Origin: Acrocarpospora catenulata
Lineage (GTDB): Bacteria; Actinomycetota; Actinomycetes; Streptosporangiales; Streptosporangiaceae
Direction of reading: 5' to 3'
NCBI RefSeq assembly: GCF_018476525.1
Contig: NZ_JAHCST010000010.1
Span: forward strand, 124,001-188,000
DNA: 64,000 bases
The notes beneath the pieces were generated by a model. That model made no database searches, was not told the origin of the DNA, and saw only the letters and a program-made list of their open reading frames with translations. The translations under genes and the position numbers were made by a program. Shown piece by piece: positions 24,710 to 32,961 of the stretch. The first letter of the stretch is position 1. Every line of letters starts with the position of its first letter.

Positions 24710-25933
24710 CTAGAAGAAGCCGTTGCCGGGCAGGCGGGCGCCGTTGACCAGGTGGTCGCCGACGGCCCTGGTCTTGAAGACGGTGGGGTTGTGCGAGGCC
24801 ACCGTGCGCGCGTTGCGCCAGTGCCGGTCGAGGTTCTGCCTGACGGTCGCGGTGGAGGCGCCCCCGGCCTCGAAGAGCAGGGTCGCGGCGCGCAGCGCCA
24901 GGTCCTCCACCACCGGTTTGGTACGTGCGACGTCGAGCGCGGCGGCGTGCAGCAGCTCGGGGTCGGACTGCCCGTCGACGCCGGTGCTCGCCGCGGCGGC
25001 GTCGAGCGTTTCCGCGGCGACGAGCACGGCGGCCCTGGCGGTGAAGGCGAAGCCGTCGATCTGGCCGGCGATGTGCTGGACCAGCGGGTCGTCGGCCGCG
25101 GTGGCCGCCGAAGCGTGCGAGAAGGTGCGGCGGCGGCCCCTGATCACCTCGGCCGCCGAGTCGGCGCTGGCGGCGGCGATCCCGGCGAGCACCGCCTGCA
25201 GGTAGAGCTGGGCGAAGGTGCCCCGGTAGGTGCGCGGGTCCGAACTTCCCGGCAGACCGAGTTCGGCCTTGAGCACGTGGTCGTCGGGGACGGCGACGGA
25301 GCGGAAGATCGTGGTGCCGCTGGCGGTGAGACGCTGCCCGATGCCGTCCCAGTCGTCGCGGTGGTCGACGCCGGCCGCGTCGTGGTGGACGAAGGCGAAC
25401 CTGACCGTGCCGTCCTCGCCGACGGCGGGCACCTGGATCCAGTCGGCGAAGAGCGATCCGGTGGAGTAGATCTTCTCGCCGTCCAGCAGCCAGCCGTCGC
25501 CGTGGCGGCGGAGCGTGGTGGTGTAGTCGCGGGAGTCGATGCGGGCGGTCGCCGCCTCGGCGACGGCGATGCCGAACAGCTCGCCGCGGGCGGCGGCCCG
25601 CAGCCACGGGTCGGCCGGGAGGTGCAGGCGGCTCTCGGTGACCAGGTAGTGGGAGCGCAGCGCGTGCGCGATGTTGGCGTCGGCGCGGGCGATCCGGATG
25701 ACCACGTCGAGCAGCCGCCGGAGGGTGACGCCCGGCCCGCCGTACGCGCCGGTCAGCCGCAGGCTGCCGACCCCGGCCTCCTTCAGCCAGCCGATCTGCT
25801 CGTGCGGGTTGACCCGATGGCGTTCGCGGTCGCTCGCGCCCGCGGCGATGCGGGCGAGCAGCGCGGCGAACTCGGGGGAGTCGGGGTGGTGGGCGATCAG
25901 GGGTGGTGATGTTTCAACCCTCGAGCTGGTCAC
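24710..25933 (-). CDS. Acyl-CoA dehydrogenase-fold flavoenzyme (SfnB/DszC-like)
   Basis: A 407-residue protein. It has the acyl-CoA dehydrogenase fold with GSLRLTGAYGGPGVTLRRLL, FGIAVAEAATARID in the flavin-binding middle domain, GWLLDGEKIYSTGSLFADWI, and helical C-terminal QNLDRHWRNARTVASHNPTV. The catalytic Glu of fatty-acid oxidation enzymes is not evident. The HNPT ending is shared with flavin-dependent monooxygenases and SfnB-type sulfur proteins. It probably oxygenates or desulfurises an imported substrate using reduced flavin. First gene of its operon. The GTG at 25933 is only eight bases from a TATAGT -10, so the message may be leaderless. Confidence 0.85.
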   Translation of the reverse strand: MTSSRVETSPPLIAHHPDSPEFAALLARIAAGASDRERHRVNPHEQIGWLKEAGVGSLRLTGAYGGPGVTLRRLLDVVIRIARADANIAHALRSHYLVTESRLHLPADPWLRAAARGELFGIAVAEAATARIDSRDYTTTLRRHGDGWLLDGEKIYSTGSLFADWIQVPAVGEDGTVRFAFVHHDAAGVDHRDDWDGIGQRLTASGTTIFRSVAVPDDHVLKAELGLPGSSDPRTYRGTFAQLYLQAVLAGIAAASADSAAEVIRGRRRTFSHASAATAADDPLVQHIAGQIDGFAFTARAAVLVAAETLDAAAASTGVDGQSDPELLHAAALDVARTKPVVEDLALRAATLLFEAGGASTATVRQNLDRHWRNARTVASHNPTVFKTRAVGDHLVNGARLPGNGFF

Positions 25934-25941
25934 AGGCAGAT

Positions 25942-25947
25942 ACTATA
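25942..25947 (-). promoter_or_regulatory. -10 element for a leaderless transcript
   Basis: On the minus strand TATAGT is followed by eight bases and then the GTG start codon of the flavoenzyme gene. That spacing puts the transcription start at or next to the start codon, as in leaderless actinobacterial mRNAs. No ribosome binding site is present. Confidence 0.55.
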
Positions 25948-25970
25948 CTATTCCTGTAGGAATTACATAG
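25943..25970. promoter_or_regulatory. 28-bp dyad operator between the divergent flavoenzyme and lyase operons
   Basis: The symmetric pattern is CTAT-N3-ATTCCT-N2-AGGAAT-N3-ATAG, every named base matched by its partner. It overlaps the -10/-35 spacer of the leftward promoter and lies 34 bp before the rightward ATG. An AT-rich dyad in GC-rich DNA at this place is a strong operator candidate. The regulator is not encoded in the window. Confidence 0.7.
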
Positions 25971-26004
25971 AACAGGCGCTCAACCGCACCGAAGAAGGAC
26001 GAAC

Positions 26005-26859
26005 ATGCCTTCCAGTGATCACCCTCCGCTCCGGTATCCGGCCCGGCTGCCGTATCGCAGCTACCTCTACGTCAGCCCAAGCACCCCGGACGTCGTACGG
26101 GAGGCGGACCGGTCGCCCGCCGACGCGGTCGTCCTGGACCTGGAGGACCTGACTCCGGAGGCCGGCAAGGACCAGGCGCGGGCCGTCGCCGCGGAGTTCC
26201 TGTCGGGCACGCCGGAGCGGCCCACCCTGGTCCGGGTCAACGCGGCCCGCGACGACGGCACCCTGGAGCGGGACCTGGCGGCCGTGGTCGCCCCCGGGCT
26301 GACCGCGATCCGGCTGCCCAAGTCCGAGGACGCCGCGCGGATCCGCTGGATCGCCGGGCTGGTGGAGGACCTGCGGGCGCGGCGGAACCTGGCCGGGACC
26401 ATCGGGCTGCAGGTCATGGCGGAGACCGCGCGCGGCGTCGAGTCGCTGGCCGCGCTGGCCACCGCCACCCACACCGTCTGGTCGGTCGGCCTCGGCGAGG
26501 GCGACCTGCGGGCCGAGCTCGGCACCGCCACCGACGAGGGCCTGGCGTACGCGCGCACCCGCCTGGTCTACGCCGCCGCGGCCGCGCACCTGCCGCCGCC
26601 CGTCCAGGTCGCCTTCCCGCCCGGCGGGGACGAGGCGGACCTGCGCCGCAGCACCGAACTCGGTCGCTCGCTCGGCTTCGGCGGCCGGTCGATCCTCAAC
26701 CCCGCGCACGCCGCGACGGTCCACGCGATCTACCCCCTCCCCGCCGCGGCGGACCCGGTCGCCGGCGGTTCCGTCGGCGGCGCGGGCGACGATGCGCATG
26801 CCGCCGCGGCGGCGGGCGCGGACGGCGTGCGGGCGTCCTTCGCGGAGGTGGTGGCGTGA
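26005..26859 (+). CDS. HpcH/HpaI aldolase / citrate lyase beta-like protein
   Basis: A 284-residue TIM-barrel protein of the CitE group. RSYLYVSPSTPDVVREADRS, ADAVVLDLEDLTP (metal and substrate-loop Glu/Asp), VRVNAARDDGTLERDLAAV, IRLPKSEDAARI and IGLQVMAETARGVESL are in the family order. It probably cleaves or forms a carbon-carbon bond in a CoA thioester or a related acid. AAGGA precedes the ATG. First gene of a three-gene operon with two LLM flavoenzymes, overlapping the next by four bases. Confidence 0.88.
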   Translation: MPSSDHPPLRYPARLPYRSYLYVSPSTPDVVREADRSPADAVVLDLEDLTPEAGKDQARAVAAEFLSGTPERPTLVRVNAARDDGTLERDLAAVVAPGLTAIRLPKSEDAARIRWIAGLVEDLRARRNLAGTIGLQVMAETARGVESLAALATATHTVWSVGLGEGDLRAELGTATDEGLAYARTRLVYAAAAAHLPPPVQVAFPPGGDEADLRRSTELGRSLGFGGRSILNPAHAATVHAIYPLPAAADPVAGGSVGGAGDDAHAAAAAGADGVRASFAEVVA

Positions 26860-27776
26860 CCACGCGGCTCAACGTCACCCTCGCCCCCTCCGTCTGGGCC
26901 GCGTTGCCGCCTCACGAGCTGTTCGCCCTGGTCGGGCGGCTGGAGGAGAGCGGCGCCGGATCCGTCGTGCTGACCGATCCCGCCACGACCGGCGAAGCGG
27001 GGCCCTGGCGCTGGGACCCGCCCACCGCGGCCGCCGCGCTGGCCGGGTTCACCTCCCGCATCGGCCTGGTCACCCCCGTCGCGACCGGGTTCACCGAACC
27101 GCTCAGCGCGTCCCGGCAGATCGGCTCGATCGACCACTTCGCCCGTGGGCGCGCGGGTTGGCTGCTGGACATCGAGGAGGATCCCATCAGGGCCGCCAGG
27201 ACCCGGGCGGTCTCGCCGGTCCTGGCCACCGGCGAGCCCGTCGCCCGCGCCGTCGAACTGGTCACGGCGGCCCGCTCGCTCTGGGACGGCTGGGCGGAGG
27301 GCGCCTTCTCCGTCGACATCGCGAACGGCACGATCATCGACCGGTCGCGGATCCACCCCTCGGACTTCGCAGGACGCCACTTCCGGGTGGCCGGTCCCAG
27401 CACGCTGCGGCGACCGCCGAACGGCAACCCCGCGGTCTTCGTCCGGGTCGCCGACGACGCGGGAGCGGAACTGGCCGGCGCGGTCGCCGACGTCGCCCTC
27501 GTGCCCGTGGCCGAGCTGGCCGGTCGAGCGCCCGCGCTCGCCGCCGCCGCCGCCGAACGCGCGAGCCGGGACCACGGGCCCGCGGTGCTCGCCTCGATCA
27601 CCCTGCACGACCTCACCGCCGACATCTCCGCCACGGCCGGCGCCGACCTGCTGGTCGACGGGCCGACCGACCTTGACGTGCTCGCCGGCGCCGTGGCGAC
27701 ACTCGCCGCCCGGGTGCCCGCCGCCGAGGGCGCCGGGCTGCGCGGCACCTACGCCCTGCCCACGCTGAGAGGCTGA
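26856..27776 (+). CDS. LLM-class flavin-dependent oxidoreductase (short, divergent)
   Basis: A 306-residue luciferase-like TIM-barrel protein. TRLNVTLAPSVWAALPPHEL, TSRIGLVTPVATGFTEPLSA, SRQIGSIDHFARGRAGWLLD and HFRVAGPSTLRRPPNGNPAV match the LLM monooxygenase pattern. It is shorter than its neighbour, and the C-terminal part is reduced, so it may be a non-catalytic partner. The GTG overlaps the lyase gene stop (GTGA). Confidence 0.82.
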   Translation: MTTRLNVTLAPSVWAALPPHELFALVGRLEESGAGSVVLTDPATTGEAGPWRWDPPTAAAALAGFTSRIGLVTPVATGFTEPLSASRQIGSIDHFARGRAGWLLDIEEDPIRAARTRAVSPVLATGEPVARAVELVTAARSLWDGWAEGAFSVDIANGTIIDRSRIHPSDFAGRHFRVAGPSTLRRPPNGNPAVFVRVADDAGAELAGAVADVALVPVAELAGRAPALAAAAAERASRDHGPAVLASITLHDLTADISATAGADLLVDGPTDLDVLAGAVATLAARVPAAEGAGLRGTYALPTLRG

Positions 27777-27778
27777 CC

Positions 27779-29059
27779 ATGACCGAGCGGCGCCACATGC
27801 GCATCAACCTGAACCTGCGCGGCATCGGCTTCCACCCCGCCGCCTGGCGGCACCCCGACAGCACCCCGCACCGCATCCACGACCTCGACTACTACGTCGA
27901 GATCGTCCGGACCGCCGAGCGCGGCCTGTTCGACTCGGTGTTCCTCGCCGACATGGTGGCCTTCGTGCCCGCCGGGATCGGGCAGAACGAGCAGGCGTGG
28001 CCACTGGACCCGTTCGTCATGCTGGCCGGGGTCGCCCCGCACACCCGGCACATCGGGCTGATCGGCACGCTGTCCACCACCTACAACGACCCGTACGCGG
28101 TGGCCCGCAAGGTCGCCGCGCTCGACCAGCTGAGCGGCGGCCGGGCGGCGGTCAACCTGGTCACCTCCGCCGGTGACGCGGTGGCCAGGCAGTTCGGCTG
28201 GGACCGGCACGCCGAGCACGCCCGCAGGTACGAGCGGGCCGGGGAGTTCATCGCCGTGCTCAACGCCCTGTGGGACGGCGGGCACGTCGAGCACCAGGGG
28301 GAGCACTTCCAGGTCTCCGGATCCCTCGACGTCGCCGGCAGCCCCCAGGGCCGTCCGGTGATCGTGCAGGCCGGGGCGTCGGAGGCCGGGCGGGCGCTCG
28401 CCGGGCGCTTCGCGGAGGCCGTGTTCGCCGGCTCCAGCGACATCCCGACCGGCGTGGCGCTCTACGACGACCTCAAGGCCAGGGTGCTGGCGGGCGGCCG
28501 CCCGGCCACCGACCTCGCCGTGCTCCCCGGCGTCGTCCCGTACGTGGGCTCCACCGAGGCCGAGGCGCGCCGGATCCACGGCGAGTTCGAGGACCTGATC
28601 CTGGACGACGGCGGGAACATCGCCCGGCTCGGCCAGGAACTGGGCCTCGACCTGAGCGCGGCCGACCCGGACGGGCCCGTGCCGGTCGACGACTTCCCCG
28701 CGGTCGAGGGCTACCAGGGCGCGGTCACCCGGCTGGTACGGCTCCGCGCCTGGGCCCTGGAGGAGAACACCAGCCTGCGGCGGTTCGCCAACACGGTCTA
28801 CCGGAACCTGGGGGTCATCCACTGGACCCCGGTGGGCACCCCGGAGCAGATCGCCGACGAGCTGGCGGCGTGGTTCCTGGGCGGCGCGGCGGACGGCTTC
28901 AACGTGCTCACCCCCCAGCACCCGCAGCAGCTCGACGCCTTCGTGGACCACGTCATCCCGGAGCTCCAGCGGCGCGGCCTGTTCCGGGAGGAGTACACGA
29001 CCACCACCCTCCGCGACCATCTCGGCATCACCAGACCGGACCTGTCGCCGGTCCGCTGA
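27779..29059 (+). CDS. LLM-class FMN-dependent monooxygenase (NtaA/SnaA/DszA type)
   Basis: A 426-residue enzyme. It has the full-length pattern of the nitrilotriacetate, pristinamycin and dibenzothiophene-sulfone monooxygenase group: RGLFDSVFLADMVAF, GTLSTTYNDPYAVARKVAAL, DQLSGGRAAVNLVTSAGDAV, WDGGHVEHQGEHFQVSGSLD, PVIVQAGASEAGRALAGRFA and the C-terminal DGFNVLTPQHP. It uses reduced FMN from a separate reductase and oxygen to cleave C-N or C-S bonds. Together with the importer and flavoenzyme it suggests scavenging of an organosulfur or amino-acid-like compound. It starts two bases after the previous stop. Confidence 0.92.
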   Translation: MTERRHMRINLNLRGIGFHPAAWRHPDSTPHRIHDLDYYVEIVRTAERGLFDSVFLADMVAFVPAGIGQNEQAWPLDPFVMLAGVAPHTRHIGLIGTLSTTYNDPYAVARKVAALDQLSGGRAAVNLVTSAGDAVARQFGWDRHAEHARRYERAGEFIAVLNALWDGGHVEHQGEHFQVSGSLDVAGSPQGRPVIVQAGASEAGRALAGRFAEAVFAGSSDIPTGVALYDDLKARVLAGGRPATDLAVLPGVVPYVGSTEAEARRIHGEFEDLILDDGGNIARLGQELGLDLSAADPDGPVPVDDFPAVEGYQGAVTRLVRLRAWALEENTSLRRFANTVYRNLGVIHWTPVGTPEQIADELAAWFLGGAADGFNVLTPQHPQQLDAFVDHVIPELQRRGLFREEYTTTTLRDHLGITRPDLSPVR

Positions 29060-29065
29060 CCGTCG

Positions 29066-29101
29066 GTCGTCTCCCCCGTCCAGCCAGGCGGGGGAGACGA
29101 C
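29066..29101. terminator. Bidirectional terminator between the LLM operon and the E2 gene
   Basis: GTCGTCTCCCCCG and CGGGGGAGACGAC form a perfect 13-bp stem with a 10-base loop between convergent genes. Confidence 0.85.
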
Positions 29102-29108
29102 GGCCGTT

Positions 29109-30407
29109 TCAGGCGAGGATGCGCACCGGGTTCTCGATCAGGGCCAGGAACTCGGCCATCCAGCGGGCGGCGACCGTGCCGTCGATCGGGCGGTGGTCGA
29201 CCGAGAGCACGAAGCGGATCGTGGTGCCCGCGACGACGGTTCCGTTCTCGACGACGGGCTCGGTACGGGCGGCGCCGACCGACAGGATGGAGGAGTGCGG
29301 TGGGTTGATGATCGCGGTGAACTCCTCGGTGCCGTACATGCCCAGGTTGGTGACGGAGACGGTGCCGCCTTCCAGGTCGTTCTGGCGTAGGCGGCCGGTG
29401 CGGGCGCTCTCCGCGTGGCGGCGGGTGGTCTCGGCCACGGCGGTGATCGGCATGGTGTCCACCGCGCGGAGCACCGGGGTCACCAGGCCGGTGTCGGTGG
29501 CCACGGCGACCGCGACGTCCACGTGGGTGAAGCGGCGGACGGCGTCCGGGGTCCAGATCGTGTTCATCTCGGGGACGAGCCGGTGGGCGCGGGCGACCGC
29601 CTTGACCACCAGGTCGTTGACCGAGATCTTGGGCGAGCCCGGCTGGTTGAGCTGCGCCCGGACGGCCAGGAGCTGTTCGGCGCGGGCGGTTCCCCGGACG
29701 TAGAAGTGCGGGGTGGTCTGCTTGCTCGCCACCAGGCGGGTGGCGATGGCGCGGCGGATCCTGCTGTGCGGGATGTCCTCGTATTCGCCGGATGGTGTGG
29801 CCGTGACGGGTGCGGGGGTGGGCGTAGGGGCGGGACGGCTCGCGCGGGCCAGTGCCTCCTCGACGTCCCGCCGGAGGATACGGCCGCCGGGGCCGGTCCC
29901 GGCGATCTGGTCGATCGCCAGGCCACCCTGGCGGGCCAGACGGCGGGCCAGCGGGCTGGCGAAGACCCGCGCGGACGTGGACTCGGCGGGCGGTTCCTCC
30001 GTCACCGGCGCGGCCTGCCCGTTCAGAGCGGCGGCGGGCTGCGCAGGGGAGGCGGCGGCGGACGGGGCCGGGGGTGCGGCTGGCTGCGCGGAGGAGGTGG
30101 CGGGCGGGGCCGGGGGTGCGGTGGCGCCGAGTTCGGCGAGGAGGGCTTCCACGTTCTCCGGTCGTTCCCCGGGCGCGCCGAGCAGCGCGATGGGGGCGCC
30201 GACGTCCACCTCGGTGCCGGCGGCGACCAGCCGCTTGAGGAGGACGCCGTCGCTCTCCGCCTCGATCTCGATGGACGCCTTTTCGGTCTCGATGACGACG
30301 ATGGCGGCGTTGACGGAGTAGGGGGAGTTCTCGGCGATCGGCCATTCCGACACGACGGCGCTGGTGGCACCGGCCGCCGGTTCTGGCATGCGAAGAAGAG
30401 TGGCCAT
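29109..30407 (-). CDS. 2-oxoacid dehydrogenase E2 (dihydrolipoamide acyltransferase)
   Basis: A 432-residue core subunit. An N-terminal lipoyl domain carries IETEKASIEIEA with the lipoylated K43. An Ala-Pro linker runs to about 145, a peripheral-subunit-binding domain follows (FASPLARRLARQGGLAIDQI, GTGPGGRILRRDVEEAL), then a Pro/Thr linker and a catalytic domain with VSVTNLGMYGTEEF and SVDHRPIDG, catalytic H405 and D409. It transfers an acyl group from lipoamide to CoA. It lies 31 bp downstream of the fused E1 gene. No E3 is adjacent, so a shared dihydrolipoamide dehydrogenase is needed. Confidence 0.94.
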   Translation of the reverse strand: MATLLRMPEPAAGATSAVVSEWPIAENSPYSVNAAIVVIETEKASIEIEAESDGVLLKRLVAAGTEVDVGAPIALLGAPGERPENVEALLAELGATAPPAPPATSSAQPAAPPAPSAAASPAQPAAALNGQAAPVTEEPPAESTSARVFASPLARRLARQGGLAIDQIAGTGPGGRILRRDVEEALARASRPAPTPTPAPVTATPSGEYEDIPHSRIRRAIATRLVASKQTTPHFYVRGTARAEQLLAVRAQLNQPGSPKISVNDLVVKAVARAHRLVPEMNTIWTPDAVRRFTHVDVAVAVATDTGLVTPVLRAVDTMPITAVAETTRRHAESARTGRLRQNDLEGGTVSVTNLGMYGTEEFTAIINPPHSSILSVGAARTEPVVENGTVVAGTTIRFVLSVDHRPIDGTVAARWMAEFLALIENPVRILA

Positions 30408-30438
30408 GGTCCTGGTCCCTGGTAGTCCGGTTGAGGGC

Positions 30439-32643
30439 TCAGCGCCGGGGCGCGAGCGTGCCGTCGGTGGTCATGCGGCGGAAGGCGTCGGCGACCTCCT
30501 CGGTGCGGGCGATGGCCGCCCGTTCGAGGACCTTGCTGATGCTCGGCGACGCCTCCCCGCCGGTCACCCGCCGTACCGGGTGGTCGAGCCAGTCGAAGTA
30601 CCGGCGCTGGATCTCGTCGGCCAGCCACCCGCCGTACGAGGTGCCGATCGCCCCCTGCTCCACGATGAGCACGTTGCCGGTCTTCAGCACGCTGGCGCCG
30701 ATGGTGTCCCAGTCGATGCTGGCCCGGTCCAGCCAGCGCAGGTCGATGACCTCGGGGTCGATCCCCTCGACCTGCTCGGCGGCCTCCAGGCAGTGGGCGA
30801 CCATCGACAGGTAGGAGAGCACGGTCACGTCGCGGCCGGTGCGGCGCACGGCGGCGCTGCCGACCGGGATGTGGTAGTCGAGGTCGTCCACCGGTCCGGT
30901 GCCGGTGCTCGCGTACAGGTCCACGTGCTCGATGACCACCACCGGGTCGTCGCAGCGGAGCGCGGTGTTCATCAGGCCCACGTAGTCGAAGGGCGTGCTG
31001 GGGGCGACGATCCGCCAGCCGGGCGAGGTGGCGAAGATCCCGGCCGGGTCCATGGAGTGCTGCGAGCCGTACCCGGTGCCGGTGCCCACCTTGCTGCGCA
31101 GCACCAGCGGCACCGGGTTGTCGCCGCCGAACATGTGCCTGGCCTTGCCGATCTGGTTGAACAGCTGGTCGGCGGCCACCCAGAGGAAGTCGGCGTACAT
31201 GAACTCCACGACCGGGCGGTACCGGCCGTCCAGCGCCATGCCGCCGGCCAGGCCGGCGAACGCGTTCTCGCTGATCGGGGTGCCGAGCACCCGGTCGGGG
31301 AAGGCGTCGGCCAGGCCCCTGGTGGCCCCGTTGGTGCCGCCCTTGAGGCGGTGCACGTCCTCGCCCATGACGACGACGGCGGGGTCGTCGGCCATCCGGC
31401 GGGTCATCACCTCGGCGACCACGTCGATGAACCTGCGCTCGGCGAGCGCGCCGGAGAAGGTGTCCGCCTCCTCGTACCGTACGTCGGGGCCGAACTCCGA
31501 CAGGTCGCCGCGGACGCCGACGTCACGGAAACCGGCGTCCGGCCACTCCTGCGGCCGGATGCGGCGCTGGCCCGGCTTGCCGCCGGGGAGGGGTTCGAGC
31601 AGCTGGTCGCCGATCATCCGCATCGTGGCGCCGGCCAGGTCGGTGGCCTTCCCCGCCTCCTCGGCGGTGAGCACGCCGCGGCGGACCAGGTGCCCGGCCA
31701 TCAGGTCGATGGGGTCGCGCTGCCGCCACTGCCGCTCCTCCTCCTTGGAGCGGTAGCCGAACGCGCTGCCGGGGAAGGGGCCGTTCTGGTGGTAGTACCG
31801 GTACAGGTCGGCCTCGATGATGGTCGGCCCGTTGCCCGCCCGCATGTGCGCCAGCGCCTCGTCCATGGCCAGATGGACGGCGAGTGGATCCATGCCGTCC
31901 ACCCGCCAGCTGGGGATGGCGAAGCCGAGGCCACGCACCGACAGCCGGGGCTCCGCGGTCACCTCGCGGACGTGCGTGGACACCGCGTACTGGTTGTTCT
32001 CGATGAAGAAGCAGACCGGGAGCGACCAGGCGGCGGCCAGGTTGAAGCTCTCCAGGACGGAGCCGATGTTGGCGGCCCCGTCGCCGAAGTAGGCGACCGA
32101 GACCGCGTCGGTGCCGGCCCGCCGGTGCGCCCAGGCGAAGCCGGCCGCCTGCGGGACGCCGCCGCCGACGATGGCGTTGGTGCCCATCGCCCCGGCCTCC
32201 GGCCACTGCAGGTGCATGGATCCACCCCGGCCCCGGCAGAAGCCGCGGGCCAGGCCGCAGATCTCGGCCAGCGTCCGGGTGAGCAGCTCGGTGACCGCGG
32301 CGGGCAGGTCCGCGCGTGGATCCCATCCGGCGGGCAGCGCGTGGCCGAGCGCCTTGGCCAGGAACTGGTGGTGCCCCCGGTGTGAGCCGGTGATGGTGTC
32401 CGCCGAGGTCAGGGAGAGGATCGAGCCGACCGCCCCGGCCTCCTGGCCGACGCTGGAGTGGGCGGGCCCGTGGACCAGTCCGGCTCCGGCGAGTTCGAGG
32501 ACGTACTCCTCGAAGGCTCTGATGAGCACGAGCTGCCCGAACATCGCGCGCAGCAGGCCGGGGTCGGCCGCGTCCCAGTCCGCCTCGGTGGTGGTCAGTT
32601 CCAGCCAGGGCGTGGGCGCGGCGAGGTCCTGGTGTTTGGTCAT
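30439..32643 (-). CDS. 2-oxoacid dehydrogenase E1, alpha and beta subunits fused
   Basis: A 734-residue thiamine-diphosphate enzyme. The alpha half (1-345) has SHRGHHQFLAKALGHALP and the ThDP motif GDGAANIGSVLESFNLAAA at 187-205 with ENNQYA. The beta half begins near 380 (FIDVVAEVMTRRMADDPAVV, VVMGEDVHRLKGGTNG, ISENAFAGLAGGMALDGRYR, and QHSMDPAGIFATSPGWRIVA). Most E1b enzymes keep these as two genes; here the two are one chain. The substrate may be pyruvate, acetoin, a branched or a hydroxylated 2-oxoacid. ATG 32643 with GGAGAG upstream is chosen over in-frame upstream codons without a ribosome site. It diverges from the catabolic gene series. Confidence 0.92.
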   Translation of the reverse strand: MTKHQDLAAPTPWLELTTTEADWDAADPGLLRAMFGQLVLIRAFEEYVLELAGAGLVHGPAHSSVGQEAGAVGSILSLTSADTITGSHRGHHQFLAKALGHALPAGWDPRADLPAAVTELLTRTLAEICGLARGFCRGRGGSMHLQWPEAGAMGTNAIVGGGVPQAAGFAWAHRRAGTDAVSVAYFGDGAANIGSVLESFNLAAAWSLPVCFFIENNQYAVSTHVREVTAEPRLSVRGLGFAIPSWRVDGMDPLAVHLAMDEALAHMRAGNGPTIIEADLYRYYHQNGPFPGSAFGYRSKEEERQWRQRDPIDLMAGHLVRRGVLTAEEAGKATDLAGATMRMIGDQLLEPLPGGKPGQRRIRPQEWPDAGFRDVGVRGDLSEFGPDVRYEEADTFSGALAERRFIDVVAEVMTRRMADDPAVVVMGEDVHRLKGGTNGATRGLADAFPDRVLGTPISENAFAGLAGGMALDGRYRPVVEFMYADFLWVAADQLFNQIGKARHMFGGDNPVPLVLRSKVGTGTGYGSQHSMDPAGIFATSPGWRIVAPSTPFDYVGLMNTALRCDDPVVVIEHVDLYASTGTGPVDDLDYHIPVGSAAVRRTGRDVTVLSYLSMVAHCLEAAEQVEGIDPEVIDLRWLDRASIDWDTIGASVLKTGNVLIVEQGAIGTSYGGWLADEIQRRYFDWLDHPVRRVTGGEASPSISKVLERAAIARTEEVADAFRRMTTDGTLAPRR

Positions 32644-32961
32644 GTGTTCTCTCCAGGTGACAAGCCGTGGCCGGTGCAGTTTCCGGCATGGGGGCGCCGG
32701 CGCTCCGCCAGGCGACCGGGACCGGTCAGCCGCACCCCCTCCGCGATCCGCGGTTGTTACCGACCTTCGCACAGATTGGATCCGATCTCATACTCCCGTT
32801 ATGTCTTCGTAACAGAAGAATGTCGTCTCAACATTGACTTTCCCTGGTTTGGGAGACAAAGCTACCGATTCACCAGGCCGCATTGGATCCATCCCGGATC
32901 GAAGTGCGGCGGTGGAAACAACCACGAAACAGATTGTCAACGGATTGCGGAGGTGGGGAAC
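32644..32961. promoter_or_regulatory. Control region between the E1/E2 operon and the catabolic operon
   Basis: 318 bp without a gene. It is AT-richer than its surroundings from 32760 on. Possible elements: the dyad GTTATGTCTTCGTAAC at 32798-32813 (one mismatch), TCAACATTGA at 32828-32837 overlapping a TTGACT -35 hexamer (32834-32839), TCCC-N6-GGGA at 32841-32854, and an imperfect hairpin at 32878-32909 with arms CCGCA/TGCGG and GGATCC/GGATC. These are candidates for GntR/FCD operators. Which one is used cannot be told from sequence alone. Confidence 0.45.
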
